Source: Hevea brasiliensis (taxonomy: Eukaryota; Streptophyta; Magnoliopsida; Malpighiales; Euphorbiaceae). Taken from it: a stretch of 64,000 nt of DNA. The translations under genes and the position numbers were made by a program. The stretch spans positions 42,161,566 to 42,225,565 of the forward strand of contig NC_079510.1 in the NCBI RefSeq assembly GCF_030052815.1, read 5' to 3'. Below, piece after piece: positions 1-10,437 of the stretch. Numbering within the stretch: position 1 is the stretch's first letter; every line of letters starts with the position of its first letter. Under the pieces are notes generated by a model. It was given only the letters and a program-made list of their open reading frames with translations. It made no database searches and was not told the DNA's origin.

Positions 1-96
1 CGTCTCGAAGCAACCCAAAGTCAAGTTCTTTAGGCATATGTTTAACCAAGACAAGATTTCTTAAGCACACCACTTCATAAAGAAGTAAGAAACAAG

Positions 97-608
97 ACGT
101 AGAGGTTGCAAGACCTCATTTAGAGAAAGCATATAGACTAATGAAGAAGTGGACATATGAAAACCAAGAGCCATAAGCATTCATAATACTGTTGAAGCGA
201 TTGCTAGACAACTGATTTCTTTACAACTGAGATAAGAGAATAATTCCTAAGGATGAAGAGCTAATGTTAATTGTTATTTGGGTTGATTAACCAACTTATA
301 GAGTAGAGTTATCAAAATGACTAAAGATTCAACTACTTTCCCTTATCGCCATTTTAAAGCAATATCATGCAGATGAGGTAGATCCTAGCTGTAGCAGACT
401 TACCAGATTAGCTTTCATCCATACACCACTAGTCAACCAAGGAGTACAAGAGTTCCTGACAGAGCGAGCTATCAAAAACACCAAGCATCAACCATACAAG
501 GAGTACCTCATCAAATAGAGGGGTTCAACTATAGAAGAAACTAGTTGGGAGAAGGAAACGGACCTCCAACCACAAAAGCAGAAGAGTGAAGAGTTCTTGC
601 AGGCTCAA
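97..608 (+). pseudogene. Integrase C-terminus and chromodomain remnant of gypsy pol
   Basis: In one frame around 445-603 the translation has the order EYLIK, stop, RG, then a TSWEKETDL-like stretch. This matches the chromodomain pattern (EYLVKW, RG, then a SWE box) at the C-terminus of chromovirus integrases, where it is thought to bind modified histones and guide integration. The TAG at 516-518 sits where the family has its conserved tryptophan, so this is a broken copy. Upstream, about 100-200, the same strand shows a charged helix typical of the integrase tail. No intact ORF remains, so no function is expected. Confidence 0.65.
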
Positions 609-798
609 TCCCCAATATAAATATGCACTACACTCTTTTTCCTTCACCAAGGTTTTTTTCCACCGGGTTTCACTTGGTAAAGGTTTTTTAATGAAGCAGT
701 ATTCCATCGCGTATTCTATAACAGCCACAAGCACAACGCATGAGAGGGTTGGCGCAAGCTCAGTCCACAAGGACATCGATCATTTGAGTGGAGGAGAA

Positions 799-1081
799 TG
801 TTATGGGATTAGAAGTTTGGAAAGTAAATTGTAATTTTTAGAGACTAAAAGGGATATTTTGTATTTAATTTCATTTATGTAATATTAGGGGTGTAATGAC
901 TCAAGCATAGCAATGTCTCCTCCTATCACATCCCATTATGTTCCTAATGCTCTTTAGGGGAGAGTGACTAGTTGACTATCATGGAGCGACTGGTATAACT
1001 AGCCACTGGTATGGTAAGTTTTTGTCCTGCTACTCCTTGTAGGTTTCCTCTGCCTACAAGTGATGTAAGGACAGTCGATCC
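799..1081 (+). repeat. Gypsy 3' LTR, left half
   Basis: Begins TGTTATGGG directly after a purine tract (GGAGGAGAA), as expected for a 3' LTR. The matching end is at 12126 (CCCGTGACA). The LTR start differs from a perfect inverted match to that end by two C-to-T changes, consistent with decay of methylated cytosines. Interrupted after 1081; total reconstructed span is about 539 bp. The other LTR is outside the window, so the boundaries are inferred. Confidence 0.6.
1077..1081 (+). repeat. Target-site duplication GATCC (left copy)
   Basis: GATCC directly precedes the LTR start TGTTGACC at 1082 and is repeated at 11866-11870 directly after the other LTR end. A 5-bp duplication is the standard footprint of copia integration. 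Confidence 0.95.
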
Positions 1082-2495
1082 TGTTGACCCCGTGTAGCTT
1101 AAAATGAGCATTGATTTTGATGATAACAAAACTCAAAGAGAATCTATCTAACCCAACTTTAAAGTGATGTGTAGATTCTTTATTTTATTCCTAAAGTATC
1201 TTTGAAGTTGCATCTAAGGAGAAAAGATACTCAAAGGCATTTCAAGACAAATTCAAAATGAGAAAAGAACAAGACTATGTAAGCCAAGACTCAAAGAAAA
1301 AGTATGAAAGGCATAGTATTAGAGATTGAGTCTTAGGTCTTTTGTGAAAAGAATGGATGAGAATTTAGTCATATGAAGCTCAAAAATAAAATTTTATTTT
1401 CTGATTACTTTTTCTCATCATGACCTTGGATACTACCATTGAAATATTTTTTAAGGTCTAAATCATTTGACATTGCAAGTTGAGATATGCAGCTGTTGAC
1501 ATAGTTTGCTAACTGGTTTGCTAAATTTTTAGTTTGCTAATGAGTTTGCTAAAAACGTTAGTTTACTAACCAGTTTACTGACTGCTCCTAAAATTTCATT
1601 AGTTTGCTAATTTATCAGAGCTGCTCAACTTCGTACAAAAGGACAAAATAACGGCTATTTTGTCTTGGGCAGTGTGTATAACGTTCCAAAAGGGTTTCAA
1701 ACGGTCTAAAATGATTTGGGACTATAAATACACATTCTCTACTTCATTTACACTTGATGAAAGCCTACATTTGAACTCCAACATTGATTTTTCATTTATT
1801 GCTTTCATTCAAGAGCTTTAAAGATTTTGAGCTTCCATTGGCAAATCAACTCATCTCTTCTTTATAGATTGATTTGTATTGAGTAAGAGTGAGTGTTGAA
1901 ATATTGAATTGCATTTAAGAGAGGTTGTACAAGCACCTATTGAAGCTTGAGAGAGAAAGTGCTTGTGATAGCACTTGTGAAGGTTTCAAGCTACCTTGGT
2001 AAAAGCTTGGTGTTGAGAAATTGTAAAGGGCTTTTGGTCTCTTGCCTTCAAAAGAGCAAATAGTGAAGAGAAGACTCAAAGAGGGTTCTTTGAGAGAGTG
2101 GATGTAGGCTAGTTAAGCCGAACCACTATAAAAATCCCTGTGTTTGATTTCTCTAACCTTTACCTTTTACTTTTGTGCAATTTTAAATTTTCCCTCATAT
2201 ACATGATATTGAATGTTGGTTAAATAGATTGAGTTGATAAATTTGTTGACATATTGAGTGACTTGAGAAATTGGTTGTATATTGTATGATAAATGCTTTG
2301 TTAGATATTGCCATATAAATTGATTGAGGCTTGAATCGCAACTTAGGAACACATTGTTGAAGCACATATTATTTTCATTTTATATAGAAAAGCACCTAGT
2401 TGAACAAAGCCACAATTTTTCATTAGGCTACAAGCAAGGGCCGAAAAATTGTTAAAGTCCAATTCACCTCCCTCTTGGACTATTTTGGGACATCA
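1082..2495 (+). repeat. 5' LTR of Sirevirus-type element
   Basis: 1414 bp, starting TGTTGACCCCG and ending GGGACATCA; the 3' LTR ends GGGACAACA, so the terminal inverted repeat TGTTG/CAACA has one change here. Identical in length to the 3' LTR. It contains a TATA box and, at 1501-1615, a cluster of the hyphenated palindrome TTAG-TTTR-CTAA. Confidence 0.96.
1723..1730 (+). promoter_or_regulatory. LTR TATA box (TATAAATA)
   Basis: A clean TATAAATA lies mid-LTR, with the same site at 11093-11100 in the 3' LTR. By analogy with other plant LTRs it should set the U3/R boundary about 30 bp downstream, near 1755. The 3' LTR copy could drive outward transcription toward the MS1-like gene about 3 kb away. 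Confidence 0.6.
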
Positions 2496-2498
2496 AAT

Positions 2499-2510
2499 TG
2501 GTATCAGAGC
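2499..2510 (+). other. Primer-binding site (initiator tRNA-Met)
   Basis: TGGTATCAGAGC starts 3 nt after the 5' LTR end. It is complementary to the 3' end of plant initiator tRNA-Met, the usual copia minus-strand primer. Confidence 0.95.
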
Positions 2511-2554
2511 CTGACTCTCTTGCTTAGGGTATTACAACCTTAGAGTGATCCATA

Positions 2555-4330
2555 ATGGCTAGTTCATCTAGTAATTCTGCCGGTATACCCGCACCATTAG
2601 TTGAAGGCTACTCAATCACTAGACCACCACTCTTCAATGGCACTAATTATTCATTTTGGAAAGTAAGAATGAGAAATTTCATACAATCTGTAGATATTGA
2701 TGCATGGAGAATTATTAAAAATGGTCCACATGTTCCTCAAGAGAATGGTCCAGGAACTATAAAGGTTCCAAAACTTGAAGATGAATATGATGACAATGAT
2801 TGGAAGAAAATCTCTATAAATGCTAAAGCTATTAATATTTTGCATTGCTCACTTGACCTTAATGAATACAATCGTGTTTCAGGATGTCAATCTGCTAAGG
2901 AAATTTGGGATAAGCTTGAAGTGACTTATGAAGGAACTGATGTTATTAAAGAGTCCAAAGTAAACCTTCTTATTCGAGATTATGAGCTGTTTGAAATGAG
3001 GCCAAGAGAATCAATTGCGGATATGAGTACAAGGTTTACTGATCTTGTGAATCTTCTCAAAGCGCTTGGTAAAAGATTTGAGGAAGCTGAACTTATGAAG
3101 AAAATTCTTAGATCACTTCCAAAATCTTGGGAAGCAAAGACTACAGTTATCCAAGATACCAAGGATTTTAAAACTTTCACCTATGATGAACTCATTGGCT
3201 CTCTCATTGCACATGAGATGGTATATAAGAAAGATGAAGTTGAAAGTGAGCAAAAGAAGAAGAAAAGCATTGCTCTCAAGTCAAACAAGGATGAAGATAA
3301 GAAGAAAGGAGTTGCATTCAAAGTTGACTCAAGTGACAACTCAAATGCGTCAAGTGATGATGATAATGAAATGGCTATGCTTGCAAGAAAATTCAAAAGA
3401 GCTTTCAAGAAGGGAGGAAGCAAATACAAGAAATTCTTGAAAAAGTATACTCCCAAGGATAAACACTTTAGAGATTCAAAAGAAGAAATTGTATGTTATG
3501 AGTGTCACAAACCTGGACATATCAAGCCCAAATGTCCATTGCTGAAAAAGAAGAAAGGAAAAGAAGATAGGAGCAAGAAAGCTATGAAAGTAGTTTGGAG
3601 CAACAGTGAAGAATCTTCAAATGATGAATCAAGCGACAAAGAGACTGCTCTTCTTTGTATGATGGCACTTGAAGAGAAAGTCGAGAGTTCACAAAAGGAA
3701 GAAGAAAGTGACAATGAGGTAAATTCTTATGAATCTCCTAATGTAGAAGAACTTGAACTTGCATTTGCTAGAGTATATTATGAGTATAGAAATTATAAGA
3801 GAAAATGCAGTAAAATGAATTTAGAGATTGAATCATTAAAATCACAAAATATTGCCATGTCCAATGTGTATAAAGAAAATGAATTTTACAAAGGACAAAT
3901 TGCTTTGTTTAAAGAACTAGACTTAGAGTTAAAAACCTCAAAAGAAACTTGTGAAATGCTCATTGAGAAAAATAAAGTTCTTGAAGCTAAAGTAGAGTCT
4001 TTGACAAATGATTTGGCAAAATTTACAAAAGGAAAAGAAACTCTAAATGTACTTCTTGGAAACCAAAGAATTTCAAATGAGAAATATGGAATTGGTTTTG
4101 ATGGTTTCATGAACTATGACAAGTACAAGAATCATTTCATTAAAGCATCTACATCCTCTTTGCCTAATGTTACATGTTATTATTGCAATAAAAGAGGTCA
4201 TATGATTAGTTCTTGTGCACTTAGAAAAGGTCATCTTGAGGTAAAGAAGGTATGGGTACCAAAGGAAACCTTACCTAAGGTCACTAACCCCCAAGGACCC
4301 AAAGTTGCTTGGGTACCTAAAGTTCAATAA
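2555..4330 (+). CDS. gag: Gag polyprotein of Sirevirus-type element
   Basis: A 591-aa capsid-type protein. The N-terminal half has the plant retrotransposon gag helical fold (UBN2-like), which would assemble the cytoplasmic virus-like particle. Two CX2CX4HX4C zinc knuckles, at residues 314-327 and 541-554, should bind the element's RNA. Between them lie an acidic, serine-rich stretch and a likely coiled coil (about 400-500). The long gag with coiled coil and widely spaced knuckles is typical of Sireviruses. The ATG is the first after the primer-binding site. The ORF is intact and ends in TAA 27 nt before the pol ATG, in a different frame. Confidence 0.93.
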   Translation: MASSSSNSAGIPAPLVEGYSITRPPLFNGTNYSFWKVRMRNFIQSVDIDAWRIIKNGPHVPQENGPGTIKVPKLEDEYDDNDWKKISINAKAINILHCSLDLNEYNRVSGCQSAKEIWDKLEVTYEGTDVIKESKVNLLIRDYELFEMRPRESIADMSTRFTDLVNLLKALGKRFEEAELMKKILRSLPKSWEAKTTVIQDTKDFKTFTYDELIGSLIAHEMVYKKDEVESEQKKKKSIALKSNKDEDKKKGVAFKVDSSDNSNASSDDDNEMAMLARKFKRAFKKGGSKYKKFLKKYTPKDKHFRDSKEEIVCYECHKPGHIKPKCPLLKKKKGKEDRSKKAMKVVWSNSEESSNDESSDKETALLCMMALEEKVESSQKEEESDNEVNSYESPNVEELELAFARVYYEYRNYKRKCSKMNLEIESLKSQNIAMSNVYKENEFYKGQIALFKELDLELKTSKETCEMLIEKNKVLEAKVESLTNDLAKFTKGKETLNVLLGNQRISNEKYGIGFDGFMNYDKYKNHFIKASTSSLPNVTCYYCNKRGHMISSCALRKGHLEVKKVWVPKETLPKVTNPQGPKVAWVPKVQ

Positions 4331-4356
4331 TTAAATTTCAGGTTTGTTTCAAAGGG

Positions 4357-7300
4357 ATGAAGGAAAGTGAAAAATGGTACATAGATAGTGGTTGTTCAAA
4401 GCACATGACTGGTGAAAAGGACAAGTTTTCAAAAATCACAATGAAAGATGGAGGATATGTAAAATTTGGAGATAAAGGAAAAGGAAAAATAATTGGAAAT
4501 GGCTCAATTGGAACCAAACCTTGTATTGAAGATGTATCACTTGTTGAAGGTTTGAAATACAACTTGCTAAGTGTAAGCCAACTCTGTGATAAAGGTTTTG
4601 AGGTAAAGTTTACTTCTTCTCTGTGTACAATCAATAACTTAGATAATTATACATTGTTCATTGCCAATAGATCCAATAATGTTTACTTGCTTGACATGAA
4701 TAATTTTGAAACTAATCATGGTACATGTCTAGTATCTCTTGATAACTCTAGTTATTTGTGGCATAGAAGACTAGGTCATGCAAGCATGCATGCACTCTCA
4801 AAATTGTCTAAGAAAGAACTTGTTACTGGTCTTCCTAAGATTAAGTATGAAAATGAATTTCAATGTAGAGCTTGTGCACTACGAAAGCATACTAGAGCAT
4901 CTTTTAAATCTAAAAATATTGTGTCTACCACTAGGCCATTAGAATTGCTTCATCTTGATTTATTTGGACCCGTAACTCCTACTAGTCTTGGTGGAAAGTC
5001 ATATGCTTTAGTTATTGTTGATGACTATTCAAGATATACATGGACATTTTTCCTTGCTCATAAAGATGAAACTTTTGAAAAATTCACCTCTTTTAGTAAA
5101 ATGGTTCAAAATGAAAAAGGCTTTTGCGTCTCATCTATAAGAAGTGACCATGGAACTGAATTTGAAAATCATTTGTTTGAGAAATATTGTGATAAATATG
5201 GAATTAATCATAATTTTTCAGCTCCTAGAACACCACAACAAAATGGGGTAGTGGAAAGGAAAAATAGGACTTTGCATGAAATGACTAGAACTATGTTGAG
5301 TGAAAATAATTTGCCAAAATACTTTTGGGCTGAAGCTATTAATACATCTTGCTATGTGTTGAATAGAGTTTTGATTAGACCAATTTTGAAAAAGACCCCC
5401 TATGAGCTATGGAAAGGAAGGAAACCAAATATCTCATATTTCAAAGCATTTGGTTGTAAGTGCTATATTTTAAATAACAAGAAGGATAACTTAAAGAAAT
5501 TTGATACTAAATCCGATGAAGGAATCTTTCTTGGGTATTCAACAAAGAGTAAAGCCTATAGAGTGTTCAATAGAAGAACTTTGGTTATTGAGGAAACTAT
5601 TCATGTTTTGTTTGATGAGACTAACCTTTCTATTAGAAGGAAAAATGCTTGTGATGATAATAATGAGCAGATTTTTGGAAAAGAAAATTTAATATCAAGT
5701 CAAGAAATGGAACAAGTTGATGACAAAGATGAGGAAACTCAAGGAGAAACTACAATAGATGTCCATGATGCTAATGAAGATCAAATTAATGAAGAAATGC
5801 CAAATTTGAAAGAATTACAAGTAAATGAGCCCCAACATGAAGATTTACCTAAAGAATGGAGATTCTATAGAAATCATCCTCAAGAAGACATTATTGACGA
5901 TCCATCTCAGAGGATGATGACTAGAGCTCAATTGAGAAGATATTTTGGTAATGTTGCTTTTGTTTCACAAATTGAACCTAAGTGTTTTGAAGATGCTCAA
6001 AATGATGAAAGTTGGATTCTTGCCATGCAAGAAGAACTAAATCAATTTGAGAGAAATAAAGTTTGGAATTTAGTGCCTAAAACAAAAGATCATTCAATTA
6101 TTGGTACTAAATGGGTTTTTAGAAACAAAATGGATGAAAAAGGCAATGTTGTTAGAAACAAAGCTAGACTAGTGGCTCAAGGCTACAACCAAGAGGAAGG
6201 GATTGATTTTGATGAAACCTTTGCTCCGGTTGCTAGAATTGAGGCTATTAGGATGTTGTGTGCCTTTGCATGTTTCAAGGATTTTATGCTTTATCAAATG
6301 GATGTCAAGAGTGCATTTTTAAATGGTTATATTGATGAGGAAGTGTATGTTGCACAACCTCCAGGCTTTGAAAATCATGAGCATCCAAATCATGTTTATA
6401 AACTCACTAAAGCTTTATATGGTTTAAAGCAAGCTCCTAGAGCATGGTATGAAAGGCTTAGTAAATTCCTTTTACAAAATGATTTTCAAAGAGGCAAAGT
6501 GGATACAACACTTTTTGTTAAGAAGCATCATGATGATATGCTCATTGTGCAAATTTATGTTGATGATATAATTTTTGGTGCTACTAATGAATCTCTTTGC
6601 AAGAAATTTTCTAAGATTATGCAGAATGAATTTGAAATGAGCATGATGGGTGAGCTCACATTCTTCCTTGGACTTCAAATTAAGCAAATGAAAGATGGCA
6701 TCTTCATAAATCAATCAAAGTACATCAAGGATATGCTAAAGAAATTTAAAATGGAAGATTTGAAGAGCATGGGCACTCCTATGAGTTCAGCAATTAAAAT
6801 GGACAGTGATGAAAAAGGTAAAGAAGTAGATACCAAGCTTTATAGAGGTATGATTGGCTCTCTTTTGTATCTTACTGCATCTAGGCCAAACATACACTTT
6901 AGTATTTGCTTGTGTGCAAGATTTCAATCATGTCCAAAAGAATCTCATCTAAGTGCAGTTAAAAGGATTTTTAGATATCTCATTGGCTCACAATCAATTG
7001 GTTTATGGTATCCAAAGTGTGAATCATTTAATCTTGTTGGCTATAGTGACTCTGATTTTCTTTGGAAGTAGATCGATAGAAAAAGTACTTCAGGTACTTG
7101 TCAATTTCTTGGTCTTGCACTAGTTTCTTGGCACAGTAAGAAACAAACTTCAGTAGCTTTATCCACAGCTGAGGCAGAATATATAGCTGCTGGTAGTTGT
7201 GTTGCTCAAATCTTATGGATGAAACAACAATTTGAAGATTTTGGTCTAAAATATAATCTTGTCCCAATTAGGTGTGACAACACTAGTGCCATAAACTTGG

Positions 7301-7503
7301 TCAAAAATCCAGTCCAACATTCAAGAACTAAACACATTGAGATCAGACATCATTTTATTAGAGATCATGTTCAAAATGGAAATATCAAAATTGAGTTTGT
7401 TACCTCTGAAAATCAACTTGCTGACATTTTTACGAAACCTCTTAATGAAGAAACATTTTGTAGAATTAGAAGGGAAATTGGTATGTGTGAACTGTTTGTT
7501 TGA
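4357..7503 (+). pseudogene. pol: Pol polyprotein (PR-IN-RT-RH) with one internal TAG
   Basis: Copia-order pol. Aspartic protease DSG is at residues 10-12. The integrase has an HHCC zinc region (HRRLGH, then CRAC) and a D-D-E core including GVVERKN. RT has [10 protein letters not shown] and catalytic YVDD (Y734, near 6556). RNase H follows. One frame runs from 4357 to the TGA at 7501, broken by TAG at 7069-7071 just after the SDSDF motif of RNase H, so the last 143 codons, including the TKHIEIRHHF region, are cut off. The four codons at the break fit the family poorly (LWK-stop), suggesting a local rearrangement rather than one simple change. PR, IN and RT look complete; RNase H would be truncated unless the stop is read through. 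Confidence 0.92.
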
Positions 7504-8114
7504 AATTTAATTCATAATAATTTTATGTTTTACATTTTGTTTAATATGTGAGTGAACTGCTGTAATATAAGTTTGCTAAGAAATCTTTAAAGAATATTAG
7601 CTAACTTGTTTGTGTACTCGTGAAATTAGTTTACTAAGTTGTATGCTAATATTGCGTGACGAAAATTAGTTTGCTATATTTTGTACTGTTCAAATTTCAA
7701 ACCGAAATGTGATTGTTCTTGAAATTTTTCTGCATGTCCAGCAATATATTTATCTTTTCACATTTGATATCACATTCTCAGTGCTGTGTCAGACATGTAG
7801 AAATGTTTATGTGTGCATATAGGGACAGATAAATTTGTTTGAAATATAGAATAAAATAAAAAGTAAGAAAACTGGTTCAGTTGAAAGTACAGTGACACTG
7901 AAAAGCACGGGACTCAAGAGGACTTAAACCCTCTACCACACGAAACCTCCACGCTTTCTCTCTCTCCTCTATTTCAATTTCCGACACCTCCCAAAACATA
8001 CCCAATACCTCTTTCCGGCGAAACATACCCTAACTCACCAAAAATCTCAAGTTTCCTTTCCTCTTCCTCTCTTCACTCACCGAAACACCATTACCCGATT
8101 TCATTTTTGTCTTA
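7504..8114 (+). other. Spacer between pol and ORF3 with plant-like leader
   Basis: Non-coding. The first 200 bp carry TTAG-TTTR-CTAA-like palindromes (7626-7637 exact, 7666-7677 near). From about 7925 to 8110 composition shifts to a C- and T-rich sequence with TCTCTCTC runs, resembling the 5' untranslated leader of a plant gene and ending at the ORF3 ATG. This may be a separate promoter/leader or a captured host sequence. Confidence 0.5.
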
Positions 8115-9692
8115 ATGGCTCGCACCAAACGAAAATCCCCTGTCGCTGCAGTTGCTTCTTCTTCCTCGTCAGCCTCTGACGATGTTCCTGTCGCGGCATT
8201 GCGAAAGAAAATGAAAGGAAAACAAAACTTGCCAAAATCGAAATCAGCTAGTGAGTCTTCAAACTCGTCTAAGGGTGTCGAATCCTCTAAATCGACGCCA
8301 GAAAAGAAAAAGGCAGGACAGAAGCAAGGGATGGATACCAAACGAAAAATGCGTACCGAAAAATTTTCGGGTTCAGTGGATAAAGCACTGTTGGATTGCA
8401 AATTCATCAAATGGGAGAACTTTAATCAGGTAAACTTTCAATTTAAAGAGCTTTTTGAGTTTCAAGGATGGTTGGATGTGTGTGAATGTGCAAATGAGTA
8501 CTACCCTAGGCTTGTTCAAGAGTTTTATAGAACCATGAGAACTGTTGATGATGAGGATCGATTTGAAGTGATTTTGAATACCAATACATATAGTGTTTCT
8601 GTTGAACTGATAGCCACGGCTTTGAAATTTCCCAATGATGGAAATAAAATTTCCACACATAAGGATGTTGCTAGGGTGGCAGGATTCAATTTGGTTGAGT
8701 TTGAAAACGAGGTGTTCCCAGCCAACACTGCCAAAAACGAGAAGTCCACTAGCACAAAGGCACTTCAACATATCAAAATCATTCATAGTATGGTGAACTA
8801 TATTTTCTGTCCTAAATCTGGTAGTTATGGTTATTTGAGTCACTTGGACATGTGTATTATGTGGCATATTGTGCATAAAGTTAGATTGAATCTAGCTTAT
8901 TTAATTTTCAAAAACATGTGCAAAGCTTATGGGATTGGAAAACTGCCGTATGCACATCTTCTGTCTGCTGTGTTTAAAGAGCTACATGTGAATGTTTCTA
9001 AGGAAAGTTCTAGGGCTGACTTGATAGTACTTAGAGAAATACATTCAGACACTGATGGGAGAAAGACACGATTTGAAAAGGGTGGTTCCTCCTCTGCTAA
9101 GGTTGATTCTGAATCAGCTAGTGCAGTTTTGAGTGAAATTCAAGGGATAAAAGCTGCTGTTAATGAACATTTTAGTTCAACAAATCAGTCCCTTGACATT
9201 CTCAGAAAATTTGTGGATGTGGTTGACTATAAAGTGAGTCACCTGCTCACTCAAAATGAGGAGTTAAAAAGGCTGATTATGGATCTTCAGCAGACCAAGG
9301 AAACTGGTGTTCCCACTAAAGTTGAGGCTGCTACTCAAGTCTCTGCTGATAAGGGTGAAAGCAACAAAGTTGATGAGTCTCCTGCTGCTATGGCACATGC
9401 AAGTGGCCAAGTAGCTGAACCTGACCTTGAACCTGCAGTAGAAGCCCATGTTGAGCATGCTAGTGACCAGGTCATTGAACCTGAGATTGGTCCTACAGCT
9501 GATGTACCTACTGAGCTTGATGGTAAAAAGGTTGTAGCTACTGAAAGTGAGTTACCAAAGGAAGTTGAAATGGTTCTAGAATCTGAAAAAGCTGTTGAAC
9601 CTCCACCTGCACCACCAGTTGAGCCAGCTGCTGCTCCTACGCAGCACCAGGAACCTTCTTTAAAAGATCACCAAGCTAGTGCTCAAACTTAG
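8115..9692 (+). CDS. Accessory sense ORF (ORF3) of the Sirevirus-type element
   Basis: A 525-aa protein in the sense direction, downstream of pol where Sireviruses often carry an extra or 'env-like' gene. Residues 1-85 are Ser/Lys-rich with several basic clusters (KRKS, RKKMKGK, KRKMR) that look nuclear-localising. Residues about 90-315 form a folded, aromatic-rich region resembling the family labelled 'putative plant transposon protein domain'. About 330-400 is a likely coiled coil (NEELKRLIMDLQQ). The rest is acidic, Pro/Ala-rich, with two near-repeats (HASGQVAEP, HASDQVIEP). I see no signal peptide or transmembrane segment, so it does not look like an envelope. After the TAG at 9690 the frame stays open to a second TAG at 9921-9923, with further basic clusters (KKGKKRHKS, RRSNRLK), so the original protein was probably 602 aa. 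Function unknown. Confidence 0.75.
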   Translation: MARTKRKSPVAAVASSSSSASDDVPVAALRKKMKGKQNLPKSKSASESSNSSKGVESSKSTPEKKKAGQKQGMDTKRKMRTEKFSGSVDKALLDCKFIKWENFNQVNFQFKELFEFQGWLDVCECANEYYPRLVQEFYRTMRTVDDEDRFEVILNTNTYSVSVELIATALKFPNDGNKISTHKDVARVAGFNLVEFENEVFPANTAKNEKSTSTKALQHIKIIHSMVNYIFCPKSGSYGYLSHLDMCIMWHIVHKVRLNLAYLIFKNMCKAYGIGKLPYAHLLSAVFKELHVNVSKESSRADLIVLREIHSDTDGRKTRFEKGGSSSAKVDSESASAVLSEIQGIKAAVNEHFSSTNQSLDILRKFVDVVDYKVSHLLTQNEELKRLIMDLQQTKETGVPTKVEAATQVSADKGESNKVDESPAAMAHASGQVAEPDLEPAVEAHVEHASDQVIEPEIGPTADVPTELDGKKVVATESELPKEVEMVLESEKAVEPPPAPPVEPAAAPTQHQEPSLKDHQASAQT

Positions 9693-10084
9693 CTATCTGC
9701 AGTTGCTGCCCCTGCAGCAAAGAAAGGTAAGAAAAGGCACAAGTCAACCGTGTCAAATCCATACCAGACCCTCGCTGCTGCTCTTCAACCACAATCTGAA
9801 GAAGATGAGCCCGAGAAAGATGATCAAGTGGCTGAACAAGCACCTCAGCCCCCTGTTATTAAACTCCCTAGGAAGAAAATGGTGCCTTCAAAATCCACTC
9901 GCAGAAGTAACAGACTTAAATAGCATCTCATCTGGATTTTTAGTTTACTATCTGCATATTTAGTTTCCTAGTCTGTTTGGTACTATTGGTTTTTAGTTTG
10001 CTACTGTCTACCTTACTGCGTTTACCTTGGGCTAACATGATTCTTTTTGGATTATTTTCTCCTGTTTCCTTTTTGATTGATGAC

Positions 10085-10098
10085 AAAAAGGGGGAGAA
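10085..10098 (+). other. Extra PPT-like tract 1
   Basis: AAAAAGGGGGAGAA, nearly the same string as the true PPT at 10438-10450 but about 350 bp upstream. Shorter AGGGGGAG copies occur at 10289-10296 and 10335-10342. Several PPT copies before the 3' LTR are a described hallmark of Sireviruses. Confidence 0.75.
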
Positions 10099-10099
10099 T

Positions 10100-10270
10100 G
10101 GATATGGATATGTGATATGTGAATATGTGTTCATGTGTTCATACTTGTGTTGATGAACATGGAAATATGGAAATGTGTTGATATACTTGTGAAGTGTGAT
10201 GATATGTGTTGATACTTGTGTTGATGGAAATGTGTTTATACTGGTGTTTATACTTGTGAATTGTGAATAT
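10100..10270 (+). repeat. Degenerate TG-rich short repeats
   Basis: Loosely repeated units built on TGTGTTGATACTTGTG and GGAAATGTG between PPT-like tracts 1 and 2. Non-coding, probably slippage-derived. Confidence 0.5.
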
Positions 10271-10288
10271 GCTTTATAGCATAAATTC

Positions 10289-10296
10289 AGGGGGAG
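10289..10296 (+). other. Extra PPT-like tract 2
   Basis: AGGGGGAG within the 3' untranslated part of the element; one of the repeated purine tracts before the 3' LTR. Confidence 0.5.
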
Positions 10297-10334
10297 CTTA
10301 TAATAGATTTCTTGGAAATTATGAGCATATATTT

Positions 10335-10342
10335 AGGGGGAG
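10335..10342 (+). other. Extra PPT-like tract 3
   Basis: AGGGGGAG again, about 40 bp beyond tract 2. Confidence 0.5.
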
Positions 10343-10437
10343 CATTTTTGGTATACTATACTTGAATTTACATACTCACATAAACTTTCACACACCTTTA
10401 TTTTTTATTGTTGATTCAGTTGAGTTTTGTCATCATC

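Larger units (their letters stand above)
1..1081 (+). mobile_element. Decayed Ty3/gypsy chromovirus, 3' part (left of nested insertion)
   Basis: The end of a gypsy-type LTR retrotransposon. About 100-440 reads, with stops, like the integrase tail of plant chromoviruses (a short MKKW-type stretch near 140). 445-603 reads like a chromodomain. A purine-rich tract at about 790-798 precedes an LTR start at 799. The element is cut at 1081 by the younger copia element and resumes at 11866. Its 5' portion lies outside the window. Lineage within the chromoviruses was not assigned. The domain reading is mine by eye from conserved spacing of charged and aromatic residues. Confidence 0.7.

Noticed and set aside
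3181..3714. Minus-strand ORFs rich in Ser/Phe/Leu
   Set aside because: Shadows of the Lys/Glu-rich gag coding strand.
8373..8876. 167-codon minus-strand ORF
   Set aside because: Lies antisense within ORF3 of the Sirevirus-type element; no start context or motif, a frame shadow.
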